Assembly (NCBI GenBank): GCA_950295325.1
Contig: OX485804.1
Location: 38,490,429 to 38,554,428, forward strand
Source: Polytrichum commune
Lineage: Eukaryota; Streptophyta; Polytrichopsida; Polytrichales; Polytrichaceae
Direction of reading: 5' to 3'
DNA: 64,000 nucleotides
The notes below the pieces were generated by a model. The model made no database searches and was not told the DNA's origin. It saw nothing but the letters and a program-made list of their open reading frames with translations. Positions 37,926 through 49,743 of this stretch are shown piece by piece; position 1 is the first letter of the stretch, and every line of letters starts with the position of its first letter. The position numbers were made by a program, and so were the translations under genes.

Positions 37926-39685
37926 GGCCTCCCCTTCAACAACATGGCAAATCAATTTGAATGCCACACTACATCAATTAATGTGTATTGTGTCCACATG
38001 CTTGCCCATTCCAGCATCTTGTAAGAATGTGTTGATTTTGGCAGTCACCCTCATAAGGCACTTTTCAGTCTCATATTCGATGATGATTTCCTGAGTTAGT
38101 GGCTTCCATAACTGCTTCACTAGGTGGACATCTAATTTAGTGCAGCTCAAAGTAGTAGTTGTTCGTTGTTGGACCCACGTAAATGAGGATCTTGCAATTG
38201 TTGGATGGCAACTAGAGAATGTTATGGGATGGGACATTTGCTGCTACATGACAAGTCACAGAGGCCACTCTAATCAGCATGGCACATCAATTTGAAATTT
38301 GTTGAACGCTTAATCAGATGTATAGCATATCATTCATTAAGTACTTCCACAAGTACCACATTGTCGAGGTAAATGCATGATTTAGTGTGGTCCACACTAG
38401 CGACAATTGGAGCCACGTAGATGATGGTCTTGCAATCACTAGGTGACTACTAGAGAAGGCCATGGCATGGGGCACTTGGTTGATGCTACAAAACAAGTCA
38501 CGAAGGCCATTTTAATAAACATGCCACGTCAATTCTAATGACTCATCAAATCAAATGTATAGTTTCATAAAATGTGTGGCTTCCAAAAGTACTACACTAA
38601 TTAAGCATTTGGTTAATGTAGTCCACACAAGTCCTTCATCAGTGGACCCACATGAATCAGTTTGTACTCACCGGGTGGCAAGGGACATTCACGGCTACAA
38701 AATAAGTCATGGAGGCCCACTCTAATCAGCATGGCACATCAATTTTAATGCCACACTACATCAAATATACATCGTACATTGGTTGGAAGTCGTAACCCTC
38801 ACCCCATTCTAGCAATTTATACTATGGAGTGATGTTTGGTTCAAGTTTCCATGCGATCAACATGCACCGGAACTAATAAGGTGGTTGATTTTCCCTTTAG
38901 ATTTAGAATTTGAAAAACAAGGTCAAAAAAACCAACGAGACAATGTAGTTTGACAATTCACTACCAACTCTGCATCAAATGTCACCTATGTAACCATGAT
39001 AGCTTCCTCTTGTAACCTAACTCTGATGTTTGCGCAAAATTTATATCCTATTGGATCAAACAAACAAATCAAAAACCAAATGACATTCTTCATAGTGCAA
39101 CCCACATGCAAATCATAACATACCCACATGCGCGTAAAATGAAATAAAACAAAACATTGTTTGGTACTTGAATTGTATTGTGTATTGTCTCTCAACAACC
39201 TAAGGTGGATGGATCTTAAGTGGCCGGTTTTCTTGATCAGACCCCTATAGATAATTGGTAAGTGGTTCGGTGAGGATCAAAGAGCAAACATCATAAAGAC
39301 ACATGTTTAAAAAAGACTGGACTTCATCTTCAGATATTAATAGTACTCCACAATCAACAGTAAACACAATTGGGAAGACTTATGTATCCAGTTGAGAAAT
39401 CACACAAACATGCCCTTCCAAAATCATAACTAAATCAAAGGATGTCCGATTTTCAATCCAGTTTTTGTAGATGTTCCATTGTAGATTTGCTAATACGACA
39501 CACATTTTGTTGTGTGAATCTAATCACTAGAACTTGGAGTACATGAAACATGAACCAAACAACACCCGCATATATACCTCATGTAAAGTACTTACATGAC
39601 TACATCCCAAGTTCCAACCCCTAAGAATTTGACTTTAGGGGCCCGAATCGTATATTCTCTTCAAGTTTCAAGGTCTCATGTGGAA

Positions 39686-39705
39686 GGGGGGGGGGGGGGG
39701 GGGGG
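39686..39705. repeat. Poly(G) run of 20
   Basis: Twenty consecutive G followed by C and ten A. The length may be unreliable in the assembly. Confidence 0.9.
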
Positions 39706-39789
39706 CAAAAAAAAAAGCTTAGATGAGAGGCAAAGTCAGCCACACTTCCACCCTAAGCTTAGACTATTGGCCGGGAGCGACTTCAATAC

Positions 39790-40450
39790 TCCACCAAGCA
39801 CTTTTTTTTATGTATGGAAGTTATTGCGTCGTACTTGCCGCCATGAACAACAAACTTCTCCAAAACTTTGGGTCCTTCAAATGAGGTAAGTTTACCCCTA
39901 AATGCAAGGGGCTCCGTCATCGAGCTCAAATCAAAGATAAATAATAAAAATATGAATTCGAGAGCTTATTTGGAGTTGACTTGTGAAGAAGAATGTTGTG
40001 AAAAGCGAATGTGGAATTGCTTTTATGCGGTCATTGAAGACGGTGGTACTCCCTTGAACAAGTTCTCCAAACTTGTGTTCCTTCAAATGAGGTAAGTTTA
40101 CCCCTAAATGCAAGGGATTCCATCATCCAACTCCAATTAAAGATAAACTATATATATATAAAGTATGAATTCTAGACCTCATTTGGGGTTGACATTTGAT
40201 AGAGAATGTCGCAAAGAGTGAACGTGAGATTAAGGATCCATACGGTTGGGAATAAGGATCGATGCAATCGATTAGTAAGATGGTAGTGTTGCCATGAACG
40301 AGCTCTCCAATATTATGTTCCTTCAAATGAGGCAAGCTAACTCCTACCGGCTAAGGGGTTCCAAAGTGAAATCCAAGATAGATTCTAGAATATGAATCCG
40401 ATATTTTTCTTTGGAGGTGACCTTTAAGAGAGTATTGTAAAGAGTAAAGT
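39790..40450. repeat. Tandem repeat of 206-240 bp units, 3 copies
   Basis: ccttcaaatgaggtaagttt recurs at 39874 and 40080, and in a diverged form at 40320. Each unit ends with a gaacaagttctccaa-type block. Apparent ORFs through it are repeat artefacts. Confidence 0.85.
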
Positions 40451-41759
40451 TCAAGACTACAAAACAAAAACATTTTGGAAGCATGATTGTACGTTGTTCT
40501 TGATCTTTGCCAAATCAATTCAAAAGCATTTTCCTACCCAAAAAAGAAAAAAGAAAAAAGAACTGCACTACATAAAAACAAATCAAAACAAATCAAAATC
40601 GATTGATCCTCGACTTGATCGACTAAAGACATCAATTCAAACCTCCACGAGGAGAAAAAGAATATAACTCCACCTAAACCTCCAAGTGTCAACTTGTGTG
40701 CATGAACACGGATTGAATATGACCAGCTTATTCATAGGGCCCACATAATAACATTACCTTACTCAAAAATCCAATAAATTGACCCAAATAACTGAGCAAT
40801 GTTATGTTCATGATTTTCCTAACACTATCTATCTATCTATGTGGATGAATGCTAGAGTCTACTATGCACATTTACGCATATATATAAATGACGGACTACT
40901 CCAAATAAAGCTATACGAGTGTTGTGGCTCTTTGATGCAGGTAGGTGACTTTAGGCCATTGACTTGGCAAGAACTTATGCCTATATATCCTCCAAAAGAT
41001 AACGTGGCATGACTTCATAATACCACCTCCCACAAAAGAAAACTTCCCCGTACGTTTTTGCCCCCCCACCCCACCCCTAGTAGGTCAAAGTGCACTTCTA
41101 TCTTTAGACTTTGAACAAAGTGAAGTTTCCATTGATGACTAGTCCACTTTTCATGCAAGAGAATGCCAGGGTGGAGTCACGGTGAATGTGGAGTTGTTGC
41201 AATGCATAAGGTGTCGAGGCATCCATAGTCAACCGGGTCCATTTAACCACTCGCTGGGGTACATGTAATGCCAACAGGGCTGAGATTTATCTACATAACA
41301 TTATTGAGTTGGGCCATGGTGTTTTGTGGGCCATGATGAAGATTCTTGAACATTTGGTGAGTTCGTTCTGAATCCAGGATGAACTCGCCAAATATTTGAG
41401 AATCTTAGTCATGGCGAAGCTGAGTGTGGTTAGGTATGTTTTTTGGACGAACGGAGTCGAGGTTTATGTGGTGGTGGCGGCTTGTGATTGGTTATTACCT
41501 CTCGTAAGAGTTTTGACAAATGTCGTAGCGAAGGATTAGCAGTTGGATGAGGGGTTGTGGGTTAACGATAGATCGATTGTGTGTTCCAATGCACTTTATT
41601 GCATTGAAGTTTGTAGCAGTTTCTGTATTCACGAGAAAATGAATGAAATTTGCATTCTCCTTAGACTATGTTTCCTCTTTGCAAGAAAAATAACTTTGTG
41701 CGATTGCTCCTTCTAACGGGATGCAAACTTTCTTATTTTATCGGTTATAGATGCTTCGA

Positions 41760-42090
41760 CCTGAAGTCCACTCGGAGGGACCTTAGGTCACTTCACACAC
41801 GAGACTAAAGGCATGTGACCGTAGCATTCTAAGATTTCTCATTAGTCGAAAAGGCCATGATTGTCCAAGTCCAAGTTCACTTTGCACTAGAAGGTGAAGG
41901 GCCCAAAGAAATTATCTTGGATGAAAAGTCTGCATGGATTCCTACATGTTGGACTACAAAATAATGTTTCATGGTCTACCAGAATTTGCATCAGGTCCAC
42001 CTCCAAGAGACCATGTCAATGGTTCCGCTTTTGGATGAGATTCAAGGGCCCTCACAGTCACATGGTCATGGCCCTTACACAACAAACTAC
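41760..42090. repeat. Dispersed foldback-like repeat, copy 1
   Basis: Shares caagttcactttgcactaga, aagtctgcatggattcctac, caggtccacctccaagagac and tcacatggtcatggccctta with copies at about 45410-45960 and 61030-61560, partly in opposite orientation. Confidence 0.65.
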
Positions 42091-42654
42091 CAAAAGTGAG
42101 GTGGGTGCAGGATGTCTTAAACAAATATTAGAGTTATTTGTAAAGTAAAACATATGCAACCATGAGGTTTTAGTACAAACCTTGAGGTTGTGAGAATCAA
42201 CACAAAACCACCCGAATTTACTGATACTTAAATTACCATCCCCAAAGAGTGGTGGCGGGCTATTAAAATTTGACTTTTTAGGTTGTCCTACGTCGATGGG
42301 TGGGTCCAACTAGAACTAGCCTTGCCATAGGCCGATCCGGGACTTAGGACAACGGGTCCCATGCACATACCCTATTTTAAACCCTGTGAATCATATCAAA
42401 GTTGGAAAAGTGAATGAAGGAAGTCCTAGAAGTTTCACCCGGCTTTTAAAATAGTCTCCAATATATGATGGGCTATGGGCTCTTAACTTTACGGATATTC
42501 TAACTTTATTGTACCCCAAGTATGCGGTTACTTAACTAAATTCGTTTGAACTTAATTAGTTCTGGCCAACTAAACTACCTTATTGTGTTGGCATCTTTGA
42601 TGGTAGTCACATTAGCTCAAGTGATCGTTCTAGCACTAAATTTAGCCATTTCTA

Positions 42655-42910
42655 AGAGGTGTTGTTGGGCCAGGATTTTAACTTGGGTTTTGTGCACACA
42701 TATTGTGAGTGAAAGCATGTTGGTTGATAAGTTAATGGCACTCCCTTTTGGGTTGAACACACAGACCACTTCTGGCACCGTCCGTCAACATCTCCAGCTA
42801 TAACAATATGAACAGTGGCAGGGCAATAGTTATTTCTCAACATAATCCCCAACAATTTCACGGCTAGAATTGGACGGAAAGTTTGGTGTGATCGGGGCCT
42901 GAACCTCTTG
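42655..42910 (-). repeat. Dispersed repeat, reverse copy (relatives at 12590-12790 and 44275-44425)
   Basis: On the minus strand it reads gccccgatcacaccaaactt, then a gaaataactattgccc stretch and gctggagatgttgacggac. All three blocks have counterparts in the other two copies, where the middle reads ttggcccaccacttttt and similar. Confidence 0.75.
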
Positions 42911-42994
42911 CACAAACCGGGCACAAGCGGTTCCCATTACACCTAATGTAGATGGGTCTTAAATGGTTACTTTCTCCAACTAGCCAACTTGTCC

Positions 42995-43340
42995 TAGGTT
43001 ATGAAACACACGATTAATACATGATGGTCAACAATTCAAATTGAAGTCGTTCCTCGTAAATTTTGGAGTTCATATGAATATCTTATTTATTATCAAAGTG
43101 AAGATTCTCATGCTCATTAAGCAGTCATGTAGGTCTTGCCAATTATGTTAATTATCAAACCAAAAAAGACTATCATATTTTGAGCATGAAGTCCTATCTT
43201 TTTTGAACACAAAGTCTTTTATGTATGTTCTGAGAGTCACACCTATGCGCATACCACTCAAATATAGGCGTCCAATTAAGACAAGTAACCGAATAAGTTT
43301 TTGTCTACTTTACACCTAGTCAATGATGACGTGTAAATCT
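42995..43340 (+). repeat. Dispersed repeat copy (relatives at 29840-29900 and 59415-59760)
   Basis: Shared blocks with 59415-59760: atgaaacacacgattaa-like start, ttatcaaagtgaagattctc, ccaattatgtt(a/g)a, tcaaatataggcgtccaatt and aagacaagtaaccgaataag. This is the same family that continues the 29.5 kb and 39.3 kb repeat. Confidence 0.75.
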
Positions 43341-44049
43341 ACATAGTTTCCTCGGGACCCAATTGAGACCCAGTTAGAGACAGTTCCCTCAACTTCCTCT
43401 AAGGTCGCATACATGCAAAACAAGCATGTGCATATTGCAAAGGGGTGCATGTTACACTAGAGGCATCAGACCAAAACTCTTGAATGACCATGGTACCCCT
43501 ATCTTTGGATGAGACTACAAAGGAGCCCATGGACTATAGCCCAAAGTCTTTTGGAGGGCACAAGCCCTTTGTGTAAACCCAAATTCCCGCCACAAATTCC
43601 GCTAGGCCTACCTTCAAGAGATGTCCTGAAAAAACTCCCTATAATATTATTGGCCAACATTATCCATACTTACCATGTGGGATTCCATGCAATATTTCAT
43701 CCACTGAAGATGTTATGGTTGTGGTCCAAAACTACCCTCATGTAAACCTAAAGCTAGGGCATATGACACTCTCAACCTATGTGAATTCAAAGATTTTCAA
43801 GAACTATGGCCTAATTGCTTTCGTATACACATGCCCTTAGCCTTCCAAAATCATAAAGGTCACACATATGAGTCACTCATTAATTTAATGGAATGAAAAC
43901 ATAAACAATATACATTAAAGTTGAAGAGATTGTTATTGTTGTACAATAAACCCTCCCTACATGTGGTTGAAGGACTTCGCTAGGAGATCTATGATGGAAG
44001 AAGGTGTGCAAAGACATACTATTTATTATTTGAGAATCCTTGTGTATCT

Positions 44050-44250
44050 GAATTATACTTTGGGTTAATACCATTTCAAATCATATTGATACTAGGGTAA
44101 TTTTGTCTAGGTATGAAAGTTGTTGCACGGTATATAGATCCAAAGAACATTGAATATAAAATATGGTTAAATACCCATACCCTACTTATATGAAGAACAT
44201 GAAATCCTCATTATAAATAACCGAATGGTATCAATCAAAGGCCTTATTAG
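44050..44250 (+). repeat. Dispersed repeat copy (inverse relative at about 60100-60330)
   Basis: Shares gataccatttcaaatcatat-type start, aattttgtctaggtatgaaa, cggtatatagatccaaa and gaaatcctcattataaataa with the reverse strand at 60.1-60.3 kb. Confidence 0.75.
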
Positions 44251-44420
44251 TGTTGAAGTATCAACACTAGGAGCAACTCATGCCCCAATCACACCAAAAG
44301 TTTTATTATGTTCTAGCTTTGAAATTTTTGGAGAATGTGTTGAGAAATAGACGTTGGCCCACCACTTTTCACACTATTACAGTTGGAGATGTTGACTGAT
44401 GGTGTTGGTGTGATCAACCC

Positions 44421-44820
44421 ACGGGGGGTCACTCCATTGTCAAGTTGAACACCACGTGTGACCAAAAAAACATCTTCTTTTGGTAAGTTGCACCACCAAA
44501 ATGGGTCAAAATTTTATCAAATTTTTTTCATGAGTAGATATACACAGTACCTATGACATAGTTAAAAGTGGTAACTAAATTTGATGATTTGTTTTTTTTC
44601 ATAAAACATACCGTTTATAACATAATTGAACGAAAACAATTACTAAAAAAATAAAGATGACTAAAAATTTCAAAAAAATATACAAAAGATACTATCAATG
44701 GTTATGTATATGTAGAAAAAATATCGTAAATTTTAAAATTATATATGGCATGTAATATAGGGGTAGCAAACTTTGTCCGCACGTGGTGTCAACTTGACAA
44801 TGAAGTGACCTCCCCATGGG
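44421..44820. mobile_element. Non-autonomous TIR element, about 390 bp
   Basis: The left end ggggggtcactccattgtca, continuing agttgaacaccacgtgtg, matches the reverse complement of 44770-44815 over about 50 bp. Flanks ccacgg and ccatgg may be an imperfect target duplication. It interrupts the repeat that starts at 44275. The middle is AT-rich with no ORF. Confidence 0.8.
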
Positions 44821-45409
44821 CAACTCATTTGTGCAGTGTAAGTGCTCGTGCACCTTCATACGATTTCACTAATACTCCTTGGTACTAAGTGTCATCACAA
44901 CTACAGTTTATATTGTATATAGTGTTACCAATTCTACTTGTCTTGCTCAATGCCAATCATAAACCGCTTGTGTAGTGTCAATAACACTAAATGTAAACCT
45001 AATATTGTTTGTCATTCCTTCTTAAAAAAGAGAAAAAATGTACTATAGATCTACAATGTTGCAATTATCACTTACTAAGTGATTTTTCATCCCAATATCA
45101 ATCATCCATGACAACATTTTATTACATAAATCTTAGGATGCGCAAAATACACATGGCTTTGTAAGTATTTCATTAAAAAAAAAATGTTGGGATGACAACA
45201 ACACTTATAAATTTATTCATAAGAAGTGTCGCTAGAAAAATTACCCAAATGACATAAAATATGTTATGACATTAAATGCAACATATATTTAGTGTAGTAC
45301 CTAGTTGAATTAGGTAATATGATGTTCTTGGTCTGCTTATTTTTTTGAGTGAACAACTCCAATGCTAGTTTGATGACGAAGGTGCAAAACCAAATGACAC
45401 CGTTGTCAA

Positions 45410-45960
45410 GCATAGTTAGGGCCACTTCACACATGAGACTGAGAGCCCGTGCCCATTACACTTCAAGCACTCTCATTGGTGGAAAAGGCGGAGCCGGTCC
45501 AAGTTCACTTCACACTACGCTTGAGGGACTAACAAAGTATGTGAATACAAGATGGATGTAAAGTCTACATGAATTCCTACATGGCATCAAATGGATCATA
45601 TTACATGGTCACTTGAAATATTTTCAAAAATCACCTCTTGGAGGTAGGCCTAACACAAAAGCAGGAGACCATGGCACTTCAAATGCTCACAACTGTTGAT
45701 TTATTCTATTTTATCGTGTGTGAGAACCCGCGTAAATAGAGATTCTTCGAAATAACATTTAGTTAAGAGTCCACATATGACTTCACACTACACTTGAGGG
45801 TCCATTACCACACTACATGATTTTGGAGGTGTGTTGGGACGGCCTTTGGACACTTTCTTTTGGGCTCTCACAATTTCATGGTCACGGCTCTTGGCTCATG
45901 TCTGAAGCGGCCCTTAATAGAAGAGCAAACTTCACGCCATCCTTGAGATTCCTTGAGATT
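45410..45960. repeat. Dispersed foldback-like repeat, copy 2
   Basis: Matches 41760-42090 in order (cttcacacatgagactga, tccaagttcacttcacacta, aagtctacatgaattcctac), then continues with a second part (tcatggtcacggctcttgg) that suggests a longer or nested element. Confidence 0.65.
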
Positions 45961-46309
45961 CTAGATTTGATCATTGTTGTCACATGTTCGTAGTTGCAAA
46001 TCGGAATCGACATTAATTATGTTATTGTATGAACATGCTAAATATTCGATATATTGATGTTCGTTACTATGTTAGATATATACACTTGACAACGAAGCGA
46101 TCACCAACATGATAAATAACCATGGTAGTGAAATTTATTTCACTTTCTCTTTGTAGTAGGTTTATTAATTTTCATCTCATAGACCAGGTAAAAATTGACT
46201 TCAATACATGCTAGAAGCTTGCACAAAATGCCATGCAAGCAATAACAATTGTTCTTTTTTAAATAGACAAATATTTAATTTTACTTTGTTTAAGGTCCTT
46301 GATGACTTT

Positions 46310-46385
46310 AAACTATCAGGTGTTAGTGGAGAAGTACCTATTTCCAAATGGAGTGGTTGGTGGTTCGATTCCCACTGTGAAATCT
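46310..46385 (+). repeat. Possible SINE fragment with tRNA-type B box
   Basis: gtggttcgattcccac forms a T-arm-like hairpin and matches the tRNA B-box consensus. The upstream sequence does not fold into a convincing tRNA, so I do not call a tRNA gene. Confidence 0.3.
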
Positions 46386-46439
46386 TCTCTCTACTTGATG
46401 GAAAAACTACACTAAAAATGATATTTAATGTTTGATTAT

Positions 46440-49400
46440 ATTTAGTGTTGTTACCACCCTATCATGCCCAACACTAATTTTCAATTCTTTGATAATTAGT
46501 GTTAGACATAAATGCGCCGCCACCTTCCCTACCGCCACCTCCCTTCTTCTTTTATCATTGTTAACTTTTTTTTCATAACCTTACTAACACTAAATTCGTG
46601 CATGTAACTTCCACATATTACCATAGTTGATATTTAGTGTTTGAGTTTACATTTAATGTTACTTACTTTCATAGGGTTAGTGATATTTAGTGTATGCGTT
46701 CGTATTTAGTGTAGCTAGATAAGTAGGAAGCCAAGAGCCCACCCACCACAAGGTAGGCAATAAACCCCACCTTGCACAAGAGAGATTTCTTGAGTAGGGT
46801 AGGGCCAACATGCATGTTGAAGTTCACGTCGGATTGCCTGACGTTGATTATTTATTTACTTTGTATAAGAAATAAAGAATCATTGATGCCATAGAAGAGG
46901 TCATTGTGATAATTCATCAATGTGTAGCTCTCAATCATAGGCTACAATACCATACATCGAACATCTTATTTTAGCATGGCTTTAAAGTCGGTGTGTCATG
47001 TTAACTGCTAAAAGCATGGGGTCAAAATAATTAATATTTTCCACAATAGTTTTTGAGAACTTGTATATAAGGACAGTTGCAAGGAACATCAAATGATTAT
47101 GTCATCCATGCACTTGAAAATTGGCCATAAATACTTATGTTCCCTACCTATTGAAATTAGAAGTAAAAACTATGAAAATTCATCACAATTACAAATCTTA
47201 TTTTTTTATGACAAGAATGACATAAATGGCTATTATATATTTACACTAGATTGGCAAAACTTTGCCAACATAATATGGTATTGAAGTGATCAAAATGTCA
47301 ATACAACTTTTGACACATGAGCATTTCATGACACATACACAATAAGGATTCATGATAGTTCATCATCGTCATTCAAGGGTGATGGTCAAATTCCATAGCT
47401 ATGCTTGAGGAAAGGAATGTAAAGAAAGAATTGCCTTGTTTTGAGCAAGATTGGATCATTTGCAATTGAGAGTCCATGTACGACAACTTAAGATCCCAAA
47501 GGTTTTGTGCATTTTCAAGGTTTGGTATAAATTGAAACTCACAAGCTTGCTTTATAAAATATATATGAAGCATAGTTGTTGGCACAAAGTTGAAGAACGC
47601 ATCCGTACATGCAGACTTTCTCTATAAGAACATGACCTTTGTGTAAGCGTTTTCAAAGAGAAAACCTAAGAAGAGCTTCATAAAATGATGATGACATTAG
47701 TTTTGTTTGGATATTTTGTGTTCATCGTAGATGTGTTCGTTGGACGAAGACTTATGATGTGACTTTTAAAAACAAATAATTGAATATGATTATATTCATA
47801 GAGAGCAAACAGCACTTGTTGATGAAATAGAAAATTGAGCATTTGGTTCATCGTAGATGATGTTTTGTTTCTAGACAAAAAAAATGCATAGATAATCATC
47901 TTGACGATACATGTATCGACTTTGAAACCAAAATGATGCAATTTTCATTTCTTATGAATTATTCAAGCTTCAATGCTTCAAAATTTGATATTCAAATAAC
48001 TTCAAATCATAATTACCTTTCAATTTTGATTGTGTGTAAAGTGAAAAAAACATCTCCGACAACAATATCAATACACTAAATATGATATTCAATGTGACTT
48101 ACTATTTGGAATTACGCAGAGCTATAATTGTCTACTGTACATCTCATTTTTTTTACCAACCATGGTTGAATTGGTTGTTTGGACACTATAGAACATCAAC
48201 ATCTTTACTTGGTAGGAAGGTACATTAACAGTAAAATTTTATAAGAACATGTAACTCCGAACAATAAGTCACACTAAATATCATGTTTAGTGTAGTGATT
48301 GAAAGTCGACAATTTCCATGAATATAGAGGTTTTGTTGAAAAAACCATTTATTGGTTGGGAGGTTGGCCATGAACTCAACGAAGAACCAACAATAATCTG
48401 GTAAACCCAAACCCACTTTTCAAAACATCATCGTAAAGCAAACCTTGCACACACCCCACCCCCCCCCCCCCCCCCCCCAAATCAAATTCTTTTCTCAAAA
48501 AGGAGCTCCAACCATGTGCTTTAGGGGGTAGTATCCCCCAGCTTGCAATCACAATGTGGTTGCAATTAACATTAGGGTTTAAAGGTTGGTTACAACCATC
48601 TTTGTGACCTGTGAATTGGCAAATGTCATATGAGACATTGTCTAGTTGTCACCTAGTGATTTGCAAGACAATCAATTTGGGTCTTTTATGAATAGTGTAG
48701 GCCACACTAATTCATATGTTTAGTGGAGCTTGAAACCTTTGAAGGCTAACTTAGGGTGGATTGACATCAGGGTCCGGGTCCGGAAACTTGAGAAACAAAA
48801 CATGACTTTAATGGAACTTATTTTCAGACTCAACATTGGATGCAAACTTGAAGATTGATTTTTCAAATTAGGAGGAGTATTTTCTTGTGTCGGAACTGTT
48901 GAGAATTGGTAGGAAAATGATGCCACATTAGTGCCAAATCATTTTTCCGTACTTGGACCTAAACCATAGTGTGAACACTCTTTAGGTCCAAAATCTTGCT
49001 CTCAACCAATAGGACCGCTTTATTTGGAGCTTCTTTGATCTTGGAACCTACTGTAAACCCACCCTAAACTTGGAACCAATGAATGTTCTTGGTATAATTC
49101 ACCCTCTCGAGGGAACAACTGCAGTGACGGAGGTGCACGACCGGCACTGACGAACGAAGCCAGCGACCGACGAAGGAGAACGAAGAGGGAACTTCTTGCC
49201 CTCCTTGCTTCAGTTGAGACGGAGGGGATCGATTCTCGGATCCACGACGACGAACGAACGAACCACCCAACCAACGACCGGACGAACAAACGAACGCACG
49301 CTGTTGTAAGTGGACGAGAGGGGAGGAGGAGGTTCGCCCTAAGAACTTCGTTGGGCATTCTCGTTGCCAGTGTCGATGTTGTTGTTGTTGTCGCTGTTGT

Positions 49401-49740
49401 ATTGTTGCAAAGCGAAGTTCCTATCTGTTAGTTTTTCTCTTCTGTTGCCGCTCAACAATGTTTCTCTCTGTTCGAAAATTTGTCTTCCAGAATGATGAAG
49501 GGAATTCTAGGAACTTGACGGAATAAGAATCGAGGAGTACAGAAGTGATGCGGAATGGAGCAACGATTGAGCAGAATGGACGAGGAGTTGCATTAGGGTA
49601 ACGACCTAATTGGACGAGGGGATCGTTGCACCGTAATTGAAGTAGTAAAAGATTTGCGTGTGTTCCATCGGGCTATGGTTTGACGCTAAGAGAAGAAAAG
49701 AACGAATCCGAGCGTATTGCAGGGCTTTTGGATTGAGTTT
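46440..49740. other. Gene-poor AT-rich DNA before the methyltransferase gene
   Basis: No gene is recognised. The motif ttagtgt recurs between 46420 and 46720 and at 48280-48300. There is a run of 20 C at 48459-48478. From about 49080 the DNA becomes GC-richer with gacgaacgaacgaac-type repeats, which may be the promoter and 5' UTR of the methyltransferase gene; a gtaagt at about 49306 could be a UTR intron donor. Confidence 0.5.
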
Positions 49741-49743
49741 GAA

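Larger units (their letters stand above)
34800..38800. repeat. Complex repeat array built on a palindromic TAGTGTGG..CCACACTA core
   Basis: Units of roughly 380-420 bp (shorter near the right end) share a core ttagtgtggcccacactaca, then cattcgtcatcgcac, aatgatgatctt, a ggcatgggacacttg block, ctacatgacaagtcacaaag, ccactctaattagcatggca, catcaatttgaatgccacac, gtgtttgaattttggttgga, and cattagtggcttccaaaagt. Cores lie near 34880, 35280, 35660, 36470, 36860 and 38385, with weaker ones near 38140 and 38615. No protein is encoded. At least two TIR elements (36906-37493 and about 37588-37925) have inserted into it. Confidence 0.8.

Noticed and set aside
34800..38800. CRISPR-like array
   Set aside because: Units are long (about 400 bp), diverged throughout and in plant-type DNA with spliced genes; there are no short exact repeats with unique spacers.
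39596..40095. Two overlapping plus ORFs with matching ends
   Set aside because: They are successive units of the 206-240 bp tandem repeat, not genes.
46310..46385. tRNA gene
   Set aside because: Only the T-arm/B-box resembles a tRNA; acceptor and D arms cannot be formed.
48459..48478. Poly(C) 20 and poly(G) 20 runs as biological signals
   Set aside because: Homopolymer lengths are prone to sequencing error; no other structure around them.
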